64,000 nt of DNA from Ramlibacter paludis (GTDB lineage Bacteria; Pseudomonadota; Gammaproteobacteria; Burkholderiales; Burkholderiaceae_C), in assembly GCF_022012305.1 (NCBI RefSeq), contig NZ_JAKLTM010000002.1:310001-374000 (forward strand). Direction: 5' to 3'. Positions within the stretch are counted from its first letter, which is position 1; each line of letters starts with the position of its first letter. Below the pieces are notes generated by a model, which searched no databases, was not told where the DNA came from, and saw only the letters and a list, made by a program, of their open reading frames with translations. The translations under genes were made by a program, and so were the position numbers. Below are positions 24,259 through 34,606 of the stretch, one piece after another.

Positions 24259-25167
24259 TCACGCGACCTGGGCGCGCACGAACGCCACGAAGCGATCGAG
24301 CACCGGCGATCCCTTCTCCCACACCAGCGTCGTTTCGCATCCCGGCACGCCGGCGCCCTGCTTGCCGGCGAGCTGCCGGTAGACGACCCCGGTGCGCTGG
24401 AACTGCCGGACGCTTTCCGGCACCCAGGCCAGGCCGAGGCCGGCCGAGACCAGGTTGACGATGGTCTGCATCTGGATTGCCTCCTGCGCGATGCGCGGCT
24501 CGCGGCCCGCCGCGTGGTACATGCCGAAGATCGCGTCGTGCAGCGAAGGCACGATGCGGCGCGGGAAGATCACCAGCGGCTCCTGCAGCACGGCGGCGAC
24601 CGGCAGGCGCGCACTGGCCGCGAGCGGATGCGCCTCGGGCAACGCCAGCACCAGCGGCTCGCGCGCGACCGGCAGGTGCTGCAAGGAGGCCGGGGCGAAG
24701 CCCGGCGAATGCAGCATGAAGCCCGCATCGATGTCGCCGCGCTCGAGAGCTTGCAGCTGGACGTCGCCGGTGGCCTCGATCAGCTCCAGCGCCACCTGCG
24801 GGTGCTCGGCCTGCCAGGCGCGCAGCCACTGCGGCAGCAGCGCGAAGCCCACCGTCGACACGAAGGCGATGCGCAGGCGGCCGATCGTGCCGCCGGCGGC
24901 GGCCCTCGCCTGCGCCGGCAGCGCCTGGGCGCGCGCCAGCAGCTCGCGCGCCTGCGGCAGCAGGGCCGCGCCGGCCGCCGTCAGCTCGACGCTGCGCTTG
25001 CTGCGCTCGAAGAGGCGCACGGCCAGCAGCCTTTCGAGCTGCGCGATCGCCTGCGTCAGCGGCGGCTGCGTCATGTGCAGGCGGCGCGCCGCGCGGCCGA
25101 AGTGCAGTTCCTCGGCCACGGCCACGAACTGGCGCCACAGCCGCAGTTCCGCCAGGGGTTCACTCAT
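24259..25167 (-). CDS. LysR-family regulator, divergent from ilvD
   Basis: Predicted 302 aa. The N-terminal HTH has [32 protein letters not shown] and then [19 protein letters not shown]. The C-terminal substrate-binding domain (about 90-295) includes [17 protein letters not shown] and VPESVRQF. It is transcribed away from ilvD with 90 bp between the starts. A perfect 15-bp palindrome of the T-N11-A type covers its own start codon, so autoregulation is likely and control of ilvD possible. The ligand is not deducible. Confidence 0.88.
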   Translation of the reverse strand: MSEPLAELRLWRQFVAVAEELHFGRAARRLHMTQPPLTQAIAQLERLLAVRLFERSKRSVELTAAGAALLPQARELLARAQALPAQARAAAGGTIGRLRIAFVSTVGFALLPQWLRAWQAEHPQVALELIEATGDVQLQALERGDIDAGFMLHSPGFAPASLQHLPVAREPLVLALPEAHPLAASARLPVAAVLQEPLVIFPRRIVPSLHDAIFGMYHAAGREPRIAQEAIQMQTIVNLVSAGLGLAWVPESVRQFQRTGVVYRQLAGKQGAGVPGCETTLVWEKGSPVLDRFVAFVRAQVA

Positions 25168-25180
25168 ATGCCGCGCATAT
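25166..25180. promoter_or_regulatory. T-N11-A palindrome between lysR and ilvD
   Basis: ATATGC-CGC-GCATAT is a perfect 15-bp inverted repeat containing the T-N11-A core known for LysR-type binding sites. It overlaps the first two bases of the lysR start codon and lies 77 bp upstream of the ilvD ATG. Confidence 0.6.
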
Positions 25181-25257
25181 TAATCGGCCCTGGAAAAGGG
25201 ATTGGAAAGAATCAGGGGCGCGGCGCATACTGCGGCCCTTCCCCGAAGGACCCCGCC

Positions 25258-26955
25258 ATGGACAAGAAGACCATCCCCATCCGCAACCTGCGCAGCGACA
25301 ACATCACGCAGGGCAAGTCCCGCGCCCCCAACCGCTCCATGTACTACGGCATGGGCTACAAGGAAACCGACTTCGGCAAGCCGATGGTGGGCGTCGCCAA
25401 CGGCCACAGCACCATCACGCCCTGCAACTCGGGCCTGCAGAAGCTGGCCGACGCCGCGGTGCAAGGCATCGAGGAGGCCGGCGGCAACCCGCAGATCTTC
25501 GGCACGCCCACGATTTCCGACGGGATGGCGATGGGCACCGAAGGCATGAAGTACTCGCTGGTGAGCCGCGAGGTCATCGCCGACTGCATCGAGACCTGCG
25601 TGCAGGGCCAGTGGATGGACGGCGTGGTCGTGATCGGCGGCTGCGACAAGAACATGCCCGGCGGCCTGATGGGCATGCTGCGCGCCAACGTGCCGGCCAT
25701 CTACGTCTACGGCGGCACCATCCTGCCGGGCAAGTGGAAGGGCCAGGACCTGAACATCGTCAGCGTGTTCGAGGCCGTGGGCCAGAACGCGGCCGGCAAG
25801 ATCAGCGACCAGGAACTGAAGGACATCGAGCAGCACGCCATTCCCGGCACCGGCAGCTGCGGGGGCATGTACACCGCCAACACCATGTCGTCGGCCTTCG
25901 AGGCGCTGGGCATCTCCCTGCCCTACTCTTCCACCATGGCGAATCCGCACGACGAGAAGCAGAACTCGGCCAAGGAATCGGCCAGGGTGCTGATGGAGGC
26001 TATCAAGAAGGACATCAAGCCGCGCGACATCGTCACCCGCAAGTCGCTGGAGAACGCGGTGGCGGTCATCATGGCCACCGGCGGCTCCACCAACGCGGTG
26101 CTGCACTTCCTGGCCATCGCGCATGCGGCCGGCGTCGAGTGGACCATCGACGACTTCGAGCGCATCCGCAAGAAGACGCCGGTGATCTGCGACCTGAAGC
26201 CCTCGGGCAAGTACCTGGCCGTGGACCTGCATGAAGCCGGCGGCATCCCGCAGGTGATGAAGCTGCTGCTGGACGCCGGCATGCTGCACGGCGACTGCAT
26301 CACCATCACCGGGCAGACCATCGCGGAAGTGCTGAAGGACGTGCCGGACGCACCGCGCAAGGACCAGGACGTGATCCGTCCCATCGCCGACCCGATGTAC
26401 GAGCAGGGCCACCTGGCCATCCTGAAGGGCAACCTCTCGCCCGAAGGCGCGGTGGCCAAGATCACCGGCCTGAAGAACCCGGTGATCACCGGCCCGGCGC
26501 GCGTGTTCGACGACGAGCAGTCGGCGCTGGAGGCGATCCTCGCCGGGAAGATCGTGGCGGGCGACGTGATGGTGCTGCGCTACCTGGGCCCCAAGGGCGG
26601 CCCGGGCATGCCCGAGATGCTGGCGCCGACCGGCGCGCTGATCGGGGCGGGGCTCGGCGAAAGCGTGGGCCTGATCACCGACGGCCGCTTCTCCGGCGGG
26701 ACCTGGGGCATGGTGGTGGGCCACGTGGCGCCGGAAGCGGCCGCGGGCGGAACGATCGCCTTCGTCAACGAACGCGACTCGATCACCATCGATGCCCACG
26801 CGCTGAAGCTGGAACTGAACGTGCCGGCGGCGGAAATCGAGAAGCGCCGCGCGGCCTGGAAGAAGCCCGAGCCGCGCTACACGCGGGGCGTGCAGGCCAA
26901 GTTCGCCTTCAATGCCGCCAGCGCCAGCCGCGGCGCGGTGCTCGACGACTTCTAA
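25258..26955 (+). CDS. ilvD: Dihydroxy-acid dehydratase
   Basis: Predicted 565 aa. It dehydrates 2,3-dihydroxy-isovalerate and -methylvalerate in valine, isoleucine and leucine synthesis. The iron-sulfur ligands are visible as ITPCNSG (about 56), [10 protein letters not shown] (about 125) and [14 protein letters not shown] (about 200); three cysteines of this layout match the [2Fe-2S] class. The C-terminal [21 protein letters not shown] block is conserved. The ATG at 25258 is the first codon consistent with the family N-terminus ([20 protein letters not shown]). Confidence 0.96.
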   Translation: MDKKTIPIRNLRSDNITQGKSRAPNRSMYYGMGYKETDFGKPMVGVANGHSTITPCNSGLQKLADAAVQGIEEAGGNPQIFGTPTISDGMAMGTEGMKYSLVSREVIADCIETCVQGQWMDGVVVIGGCDKNMPGGLMGMLRANVPAIYVYGGTILPGKWKGQDLNIVSVFEAVGQNAAGKISDQELKDIEQHAIPGTGSCGGMYTANTMSSAFEALGISLPYSSTMANPHDEKQNSAKESARVLMEAIKKDIKPRDIVTRKSLENAVAVIMATGGSTNAVLHFLAIAHAAGVEWTIDDFERIRKKTPVICDLKPSGKYLAVDLHEAGGIPQVMKLLLDAGMLHGDCITITGQTIAEVLKDVPDAPRKDQDVIRPIADPMYEQGHLAILKGNLSPEGAVAKITGLKNPVITGPARVFDDEQSALEAILAGKIVAGDVMVLRYLGPKGGPGMPEMLAPTGALIGAGLGESVGLITDGRFSGGTWGMVVGHVAPEAAAGGTIAFVNERDSITIDAHALKLELNVPAAEIEKRRAAWKKPEPRYTRGVQAKFAFNAASASRGAVLDDF

Positions 26956-26969
26956 CGCGCGGCGGCGCC

Positions 26970-26996
26970 GTCATCCCCGCGCAGGCGGGGATCCAG
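26970..26996. repeat. Dispersed intergenic hairpin repeat, copy 2
   Basis: GTCATCCCCGC, a two- to three-base loop, then GCGGGGATCCAG. It lies between the convergent ends of ilvD and the Trp-rich gene, where it could act as a two-way terminator. Confidence 0.6.
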
Positions 26997-26999
26997 AGG

Positions 27000-27242
27000 C
27001 TACTTCCGCTTCTTCGGCCCGAGGCCCAGCGCCTCGCGGCTCTTGTCGATGCGGGCCTGCTTGCGGACGTTTTCGCGCTCCACGGCCTTCTTCTTGGTGT
27101 AGCCGGACATGTCGGCCCAGGTCCACCAGGCCACCGCCAGGCCGAAGGGGGCCAGGACGACCCACCAGTCCCACATGGCGACCGGGCCGATTTCCAGGTA
27201 TTTCATGGCCAGCAAGATGATGCCGATACCCAACAGATACAT
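27000..27242 (-). CDS. Small Trp-rich membrane protein (TIGR04438 type)
   Basis: Predicted 80 aa. There are two short membrane helices in the first 45 residues (MYLLGIGIILLAMKYLEIG and WWVVLAPFGLAVAWWTW) with five or more Trp residues, then a basic tail (YTKKKAVERENVRKQARIDK ... GLGPKKRK). This matches the small Trp-rich family restricted mainly to Comamonadaceae-like bacteria. The function is unknown. A GGAGG site precedes the ATG at 27242. Confidence 0.85.
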   Translation of the reverse strand: MYLLGIGIILLAMKYLEIGPVAMWDWWVVLAPFGLAVAWWTWADMSGYTKKKAVERENVRKQARIDKSREALGLGPKKRK

Positions 27243-27337
27243 GCGTCCTCCAGAATCCTCATGCGACGGACGAGGTCAACGCCGGTCCGTACAATGCCGT
27301 TGAAGGACTGTAACCCAACCGAATCGAGGACCCCGAT

Positions 27338-27643
27338 ATGAAACGAGCCCTGTTCGCGCTCGCCGCGCTGGCGGCGGTGGCGGCTCCCGCGATGGCCGAC
27401 CAGGCGTTGGCCACGGCCAAGAACTGCATGGCCTGCCATGCGGTGGACAAGAAGCTGGTCGGCCCCGCCTACAAGGAAGTGGCCGCCAAGTACGCCGGCC
27501 AGAAGGACGCCGTCGACAAGCTGGCCGTCAAGATCATCAAGGGCGGCTCCGGCGTCTGGGGCCCGGTGCCCATGCCCGCCAACGCGCAGGTCAACGAAGC
27601 CGAAGCCAAGAAGCTGGCCGCCTGGGTGCTGACGCAGAAGTGA
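27338..27643 (+). CDS. Periplasmic class I cytochrome c (c551/c5 type)
   Basis: Predicted 101 aa. The signal peptide (about 1-20, ending PAMA|DQ) is followed by one heme site, NCMACH (about 31-36). The distal Met ligand lies in WGPVPMPAN, and a C-terminal helix ([15 protein letters not shown]) closes the fold. The [12 protein letters not shown] block is typical of c551-type soluble electron carriers. It is followed by a strong terminator. A TACAAT hexamer at 27290-27295 is a possible -10 element. Confidence 0.92.
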   Translation: MKRALFALAALAAVAAPAMADQALATAKNCMACHAVDKKLVGPAYKEVAAKYAGQKDAVDKLAVKIIKGGSGVWGPVPMPANAQVNEAEAKKLAAWVLTQK

Positions 27644-27660
27644 CGCGTCAACGCGCGTGA

Positions 27661-27694
27661 AAGGAAAAAGCCCGCTTCGGCGGGCTTTTCCTTT
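27661..27694. terminator. Bidirectional terminator between cytochrome c and acs
   Basis: The stem AAGGAAAAAGCCCGC / GCGGGCTTTTCCTTT has a four-base TTCG loop. It has A-runs and T-runs on both sides and so can serve both convergent genes. Confidence 0.92.
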
Positions 27695-27697
27695 GGG

Positions 27698-29683
<1,986 letters not shown>

Positions 29684-29813
29684 GATTTTGTCTCCGGGGG
29701 TGGTTGAATTGCGGTGGACTGTCCGGGTTTCCACTTACGGGCCACTGACTTGCGCGGCGCTTACAGCTCCCCGGGAATCTAACCCCTCCGGGCCCGAATC
29801 TACAATCGAAGCG

Positions 29814-30422
29814 ATGCAAGACCCACAAGGCCTCCGCCCCGCCTCGCCGCTGCGCCCGCTGCCCAACCTGATCTTCGCCAGCCGCTGGCTGCAGCTGCCG
29901 CTTTACCTCGGACTGATCGCCGCGCAGGCGGTCTACGTCGTCCACTTCCTGCTGGAACTCTGGTACCTCGTGGTCGCGGCCGCGGGCAGCCAGGAGGCGC
30001 TGAAGCACCTGGTCACCAGCATCGGCTACCGCAGCACCGCGGAAGTCACCGGGCTGAACGAGACCATCATCATGCTGGTGGTGCTGGCGCTGATCGACGT
30101 GGTGATGATCTCCAACCTGCTGATCATGGTGATCGTCGGCGGCTACGAAACCTTCGTCAGCCGGATGAACCTCGAAGGCCACCGCGACCAGCCCGAGTGG
30201 CTCAGCCACGTGAACGCCTCGGTGCTGAAGGTGAAGCTCGCAACGGCCATCATCGGCATCTCGTCGATCCACCTGCTCAAGACCTTCATCAACGCGGACA
30301 ACTATTCCGACCGCGTGCTGATCGCGCAGACGGCGATCCACATCACCTTCCTGCTGTCCGCGATGGCGATCGCCTATACCGACCGCCTGATGACGCCGCA
30401 GCCGCACAACGGCGAACACTGA
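29814..30422 (+). CDS. yqhA: YqhA/UPF0114 family inner-membrane protein
   Basis: Predicted 202 aa with four membrane helices. The family blocks are visible: IFASRWLQLPLYLGLI, ETIIMLVVLALIDVVMISNLLIMVIVGGYE and KLATAIIGISSIHLLKTFI. Its function is not established. A TACAAT hexamer at 29801-29806 lies seven bases before the ATG and would give an almost leaderless mRNA if it is the -10 element. Confidence 0.85.
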   Translation: MQDPQGLRPASPLRPLPNLIFASRWLQLPLYLGLIAAQAVYVVHFLLELWYLVVAAAGSQEALKHLVTSIGYRSTAEVTGLNETIIMLVVLALIDVVMISNLLIMVIVGGYETFVSRMNLEGHRDQPEWLSHVNASVLKVKLATAIIGISSIHLLKTFINADNYSDRVLIAQTAIHITFLLSAMAIAYTDRLMTPQPHNGEH

Positions 30423-30425
30423 AAC

Positions 30426-30456
30426 TGTCGACAATTTCGAGCGGGTGGTCGACAGA
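30426..30456. promoter_or_regulatory. Two-half-site GntR operator upstream of the gntR gene
   Basis: Two GTCGAC half-sites (30427-30432 and 30448-30453) are spaced 21 bp apart start to start, that is two helical turns. The 31-bp block shares 21 bases with the block at 37460-37490 upstream of the ABC-transporter operon, with identical spacing. It lies just upstream of the TATAAT at 30462-30467, so binding should repress the regulator's own gene. Confidence 0.68.
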
Positions 30457-30461
30457 ATTTC

Positions 30462-30467
30462 TATAAT
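30462..30467 (+). promoter_or_regulatory. TATAAT -10 hexamer of the gntR gene
   Basis: A perfect TATAAT sits 14 bases before the ATG at 30482. No good -35 hexamer is found at 16-18 bp. No Shine-Dalgarno sequence lies between it and the ATG, which suggests a very short or missing leader. Confidence 0.5.
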
Positions 30468-30481
30468 TGGCGACATCCGCC

Positions 30482-31147
30482 ATGTCGTCCCTCGCCCCCA
30501 TTCCCACCGTCGAAGGCCTGCCGCGCAACATCGCGGAGCAGCTCAAGCAGCTGATCTACGCCGGTGAGTTCAAGGCGGGCGACCGCCTGAACGAAGCCGC
30601 GCTGGCCACCCGCATGGGCACCAGCCGCGGCCCGATCCGCGAGGCGATCCGCATCCTCACCGGCACCGGGCTGGTGACGCCGGTGGTGAACCGCGGCGTC
30701 TTCGTGCGCCAGGTGTCCATCCGCGAGATGCTGGAGATCTACGAGCTGCGTGCGCTGGTGTTCGGTTTCGCGGCCCAGCGCGCGGCGGAAAACATCACCG
30801 ACGACCACCGGCGCGAGTTCGAGGCCCTGCTGGAAGGCATGGAAGCGGCTTCGCAGTCGGGCGACAGCGGCCGCTACTACGACCTGAACCTGAAGTTCCA
30901 CGCCCTGATCCTGCAGCTGGCCAACAGCGCGCGGGCGCACCAGCTGTACGACAGCTACGTGAAGGAGCTGCACCTGTACCGGCGGCAGAACTTCAACACG
31001 CCCGGCAACATGCGCCGCTCGAACATCGAGCACCGCCGCATCTACGAGGCCATCGCGAAGGGCAACGGCGCGAAGGCGAAGGCCGCGGCGGAGGAGCACA
31101 TCAACGCGGGGCGGCAGCGGCTGCTGGCGTCGGCGGACGAGAAATAG
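30482..31147 (+). CDS. GntR-family (FCD) regulator, probable controller of the adjacent ABC/PdxA-like operon
   Basis: Predicted 221 aa. The winged helix has GLPRNIAEQLKQLIYAGEFK and LATRMGTSRGPIREAIRILT; the FCD domain follows (EIYELRALVFGFAAQRAA, LNLKFHALILQLANS, IEHRRIYEAIAKG). It is convergent with the pdxA-like gene and its 3' end overlaps that gene by 47 bp. Its own promoter and that of the operon share an unusual operator, so the operon at 31101-37385 is its likely target. The ligand should be that operon's substrate or an intermediate. Confidence 0.85.
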   Translation: MSSLAPIPTVEGLPRNIAEQLKQLIYAGEFKAGDRLNEAALATRMGTSRGPIREAIRILTGTGLVTPVVNRGVFVRQVSIREMLEIYELRALVFGFAAQRAAENITDDHRREFEALLEGMEAASQSGDSGRYYDLNLKFHALILQLANSARAHQLYDSYVKELHLYRRQNFNTPGNMRRSNIEHRRIYEAIAKGNGAKAKAAAEEHINAGRQRLLASADEK

Positions 31148-32126
31148 CCATCCGCGCCGCGATCCGCAGCGCCTGCTCCAGCGCGCCCGTGTCCGCCTTG
31201 CCCTGCCCCACGATGTCGAAGGCCGTGCCGTGGGCGGGCGTCGTGTAGACCGTCCGCAGTCCCGCCGTGACCGTCACGCCCTTGTTGAACCCGAGCAGCT
31301 TGGTCGCGATCTGGCCCTGGTCGTGGTACATCATGACCACGCCGTCGAACTCGCCCTTCAGCGCCTTCAGGAAGATCACGTCCGACGACACCGGTCCGGT
31401 GCAGTGGATGCCCTCGCCGCGCAGGCGGTCCACCGTCGGCCGGATGATGCGGATCTCCTCGTCGCCGAACAGGCCGTTCTCGCCGCAATGCGGGTTCAGC
31501 GCCGCCACGCCGATGCGCGGCGCCGCGTGGCCGTTGGCCCGCAAGGTGGTGTCGGCCAGCCGCACGGCCGCGGCGATGCGCTCCGGCGTCACCAGTTCCA
31601 GCGCCTGCCGCAGCGCGATGTGCGAAGTGACGCGGAAGGTGGAGAACTGCTGGATCACGTTCATCTCGCCGAAGAAGCCCTCGTGCGCGTTGAACGCCGC
31701 GAACATCTGGTGCTCGTCGTGGTACTTCCAGCCGCCCTGGTGCAGCGCCGCCTTGTTCAGCGGCGCGAAGGTGATGCCGGCGAGCTGGCCCGCATGCGCC
31801 AGCTGCGTCATGTGCTGCAGGGTCTCGCCGGTCAGCCGACCCGATTCGGGCGACACGGTCCCGCGCTGGATGCGCCCGGGATCGACGTTGCCCAGGTCCA
31901 CCAGCGGGATCTCGTCGCGCGACCAGTCGATCGCGTCGACGCTGCCATAGGTGCGCCAGGCCGGGGCGACGCCTGCGTCCCGGCAGCCTTGCGCCATCAC
32001 GCGCGCGTCGCCGATGACCGCGATGCGCGCCACATCGGCCAGCGCGCGGCTGGCGAGCAGCTTCGCGCTGATCTCGGGGCCGATGCCCGTGGCATCGCCC
32101 AGCATGAGGCCGATGACGGGTTTCAT
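31101..32126 (-). CDS. PdxA-like NAD-dependent dehydrogenase (PdxA2 type)
   Basis: Predicted 341 aa. PdxA-family motifs are MLGDATGIGPEI, TFAPLNKAALHQGG, the His/Asp metal ligands in YHDEHQMFA, FRVTSHIALR, IGVAALNPHCGENG and VVMMYHDQGQIATKLL. True PdxA oxidises 4-phosphohydroxy-threonine in B6 synthesis. Copies in catabolic operons (PdxA2) act on other 4-phospho-sugar acids, normally with a DUF1537 kinase. No such kinase is present here, so the substrate is unknown. The ATG at 32126 overlaps the stop of the MmgE/PrpD gene as ATGA. The 3' end overlaps the convergent gntR gene. Confidence 0.85.
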   Translation of the reverse strand: MKPVIGLMLGDATGIGPEISAKLLASRALADVARIAVIGDARVMAQGCRDAGVAPAWRTYGSVDAIDWSRDEIPLVDLGNVDPGRIQRGTVSPESGRLTGETLQHMTQLAHAGQLAGITFAPLNKAALHQGGWKYHDEHQMFAAFNAHEGFFGEMNVIQQFSTFRVTSHIALRQALELVTPERIAAAVRLADTTLRANGHAAPRIGVAALNPHCGENGLFGDEEIRIIRPTVDRLRGEGIHCTGPVSSDVIFLKALKGEFDGVVMMYHDQGQIATKLLGFNKGVTVTAGLRTVYTTPAHGTAFDIVGQGKADTGALEQALRIAARMAISRPPTPAAAAAPR

Positions 32127-33514
32127 CGCACCAGCGCGCCCATGAGCGTGGAAATCCGCGGCAGCGACTCCAGCTCGCGCACCATGGAGATGACCTGCTC
32201 CGCCTGCGACGACGGGAATTTCGCGAACTCCGCGTTCTCGCGGAACTTGCCGGCGACGTCCTCGTAGGACATCGGCATCGCGGGGCTGCCCTTGCCGAAG
32301 TCGGCGCGGCCCTTCACGTGCTTGCCGTTGGCCAGCTCGATGTCGATCAGCGTCGTCATCAGGTGGTAGCCCGCGGCTTCGGCCTCCGCGTCGACCACGA
32401 AGTCGACCTTCTCGATCATCTTCTGCACGTCGGGACGCAGCACCACTTCGTCGGTGAACTCGTTGAGGCCGGCGCGTCCTTCCAGCAGCAGGATCGCCAT
32501 GCAGAACTCCATGGAGAACTTGGCCTGCAGCTCGTTGCGCGGGCGGTGGTGGATCAGCGCATTGGGCATGTTGTGGTTGGTGCCCACGCGCACCTTCACC
32601 ACGTCCTTCGCCTTGATGTCGTTCTCGCGCAGCAGCCGCAGCATCTCGGTCATGCCGGGGTGCGTGAGCGAGCCGCTCGGGTGCGGCTTGATCGAGATGC
32701 CCGGCTCGGCGAATGTCCAGGGCTTGCCCAGCTTGCCGGCGATGGCGTTGGCGTCGTAGCCGCCCCCGGCGGCGCTGAAGAAGCCGCGCGGCGCTTCCAG
32801 GATCTTGTCGGTGGCGGTCCAGCCGTAGGAAGCGAACTGCGCCGCCGCCACGCCGCTCTCCGAGGAGCGGCCGGCGTGGAAGGGCTTGGTCATGGTGCCG
32901 AAGTTCTCGCGCAGGCCGGCCGACTGGCTGCCGGCGATCGAGAGCGCACGCTGCGTGGTCTCGACGTCGAGGCCCATCAGCCGCGCTGCCGCTGCGGCGG
33001 CGGCGAAGGTGCCGCAGGTGGCCGTGGAATGGAAGCCGGTCTGGTAGTGGCGCGGATTGATCGCTTCGGAGATCTTGCATTCCACTTCCACGCCGAGGTG
33101 GTAGGCCAGCATCGCCGCGGCGCCGCTCGCGTTGGTCGCTTCGGCCATCGCCAGGGCCGCCGGCAGCGCGGGCGCGGTCGGGTGCGTGAGCAGGCCGTAG
33201 ACGCGGTCCTTGGCCACCGCGAGCTGCGTGTCGTCGTAGTCGTCGGCGTGGATGCCCACGCCGTTGGCGAAGGCGGCGAAGCGCGGCGCGATCTTCTGGC
33301 TCGTGCCGATCACGGTGGCCGGGCCGGCGCCGAGGTGCAGCTCGCCCAGGTGCCGGCGCACCAGTTCGCCGCAATGGCTGGCGCCGCCCGAAAGCGCGAG
33401 GCCCAGGCCATCGAGGATGTGCTTCTTGCCGAGGATCACGACCTCGGCGGGCAGGTCCTTGAGCTGCGTGCCCTGGATGAATTCGGCGACGTAGCGGGTC
33501 AGGTTGTCGGTCAT
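32123..33514 (-). CDS. MmgE/PrpD family protein
   Basis: Predicted 463 aa. Family features are ILDGLGLALSGGASHCGELV, FANGVGIHADDYDDTQL, HPTAPALPAALAMAE, YQTGFHSTATCGTFAAAAAA, LSIAGSQSAGLREN, MTKPFHAGRSSESGVAAA and ISIKPHPSGSLTHPGM. Members include 2-methylcitrate dehydratase and cis-aconitate decarboxylase, so the likely reaction is dehydration, decarboxylation or isomerisation of a carboxylic acid. The ATG at 33514 has a strong AAGGAGG site. It lies between the ABC transporter and the PdxA-like gene in one operon. Confidence 0.88.
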   Translation of the reverse strand: MTDNLTRYVAEFIQGTQLKDLPAEVVILGKKHILDGLGLALSGGASHCGELVRRHLGELHLGAGPATVIGTSQKIAPRFAAFANGVGIHADDYDDTQLAVAKDRVYGLLTHPTAPALPAALAMAEATNASGAAAMLAYHLGVEVECKISEAINPRHYQTGFHSTATCGTFAAAAAAARLMGLDVETTQRALSIAGSQSAGLRENFGTMTKPFHAGRSSESGVAAAQFASYGWTATDKILEAPRGFFSAAGGGYDANAIAGKLGKPWTFAEPGISIKPHPSGSLTHPGMTEMLRLLRENDIKAKDVVKVRVGTNHNMPNALIHHRPRNELQAKFSMEFCMAILLLEGRAGLNEFTDEVVLRPDVQKMIEKVDFVVDAEAEAAGYHLMTTLIDIELANGKHVKGRADFGKGSPAMPMSYEDVAGKFRENAEFAKFPSSQAEQVISMVRELESLPRISTLMGALVR

Positions 33515-33533
33515 CAACTTTCCTCCTTCGTGT

Positions 33534-34598
33534 TCATTGGGCCAATGCGCGGCAGTGCTCGGGCGGCAGGTGCAGCCACACCTGCTCGCCCGCGGGCACG
33601 CTGGTGCCGGGCGGCGCGACGGCGCGCACGCTCTGGCCGTCGGGCAGGTCGACCAGGTAGTCGCGGTGCGAACCCAGGTAGATCTGGCGCGCCACCCTGC
33701 CCTGCGCGCTGTTGGTCGCGCCCTCGGGCCGCGCGGTGCCCAGGCGCACGTCGTGGTGGCGCACCGAGACCGCCGTCTCGCCGGTCGCCGAGAAGTCACC
33801 GCTGGCGCAGCGCAGGACGAGGCCGTTGCCGCAGGCCACGCCGTCCTGGCCGTCCCAGCGGCCCTTGAGAATGTTGGTGCCACCTATGAAGCGCGCGACG
33901 AACTCGGTGCGCGGCCGCTGGTAGACGTCTTCCGGCGAGCCGGCCTGCTCGATCACGCCCTGGTTCATCACCACGATCAGGTCGGCGGTCGTCATCGCCT
34001 CGGCCTGGTCGTGCGTGACGTACACCGTGGTGTAGCGGTACTTGTCGTGCAGGCGGCGGATCTCGAAGCGCATCTCCTCGCGCAGGTTCGCATCCAGGTT
34101 GGAGAGCGGCTCGTCCAGCAGCAGCGTCTCGGGCTCCACCACCAGCGCGCGCGCGAGCGACACGCGCTGCTGCTGGCCGCCGGAAAGCTCGCCCGGATAG
34201 CGCTGCGCCAGCTGCGAGAGCTTGGTCGCCGCCAGGATGGTGTCGGCGCGCTGCTGCGCTTCGGCCTTCCCGAGCCCGCGCAGCTTGAGGCCGTAACTGA
34301 CGTTCTCCATCACCGTCATGTGGGGCCACAGCGCGTAGCTCTGGAAGATCATCGACATGTTTCGGCGCTCGGGCGCCTCGCTGCCGCCGGGCGCGGACAC
34401 GCGCCGGCCGCCGACGCGGATCTCGCCGCCGTCCGGCTCCGCGAAGCCGGCGATCAGGCGCAGCGTGGTGGTCTTGCCGCAGCCCGAAGGCCCTAGCAGG
34501 CAGACCAGCTGGCCCTTGTCGACCGAGAGCGTCACGTCCTTGACGACCGCCTGCGCGCCATAGCGCTTGGTGAGGCCCTGGAGTTCGAGGAATCCCAT
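33534..34598 (-). CDS. ABC transporter ATP-binding protein (Fe3+/polyamine type)
   Basis: Predicted 354 aa. Walker A is GPSGCGKTT, the Q-loop is MIFQSYALWPH, the signature is ELSGGQQQRVSLARAL, Walker B is LLLDEPLSNLDA and the switch His is YVTHDQAE. The C-terminal TOBE-like domain begins at about 240 (ARFIGGTNILKGRW). It is a FbpC/PotA-like subunit. The ATG at 34598 has AAGGA upstream, and it follows the permease by eight bases. Confidence 0.93.
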   Translation of the reverse strand: MGFLELQGLTKRYGAQAVVKDVTLSVDKGQLVCLLGPSGCGKTTTLRLIAGFAEPDGGEIRVGGRRVSAPGGSEAPERRNMSMIFQSYALWPHMTVMENVSYGLKLRGLGKAEAQQRADTILAATKLSQLAQRYPGELSGGQQQRVSLARALVVEPETLLLDEPLSNLDANLREEMRFEIRRLHDKYRYTTVYVTHDQAEAMTTADLIVVMNQGVIEQAGSPEDVYQRPRTEFVARFIGGTNILKGRWDGQDGVACGNGLVLRCASGDFSATGETAVSVRHHDVRLGTARPEGATNSAQGRVARQIYLGSHRDYLVDLPDGQSVRAVAPPGTSVPAGEQVWLHLPPEHCRALAQ

Positions 34599-34606
34599 CA
34601 GTTTCC

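Noticed and set aside
23512..25257. Long in-frame extension upstream of ilvD
   Set aside because: The frame is open but runs antisense through lgt and lysR; the family N-terminus begins at 25258.
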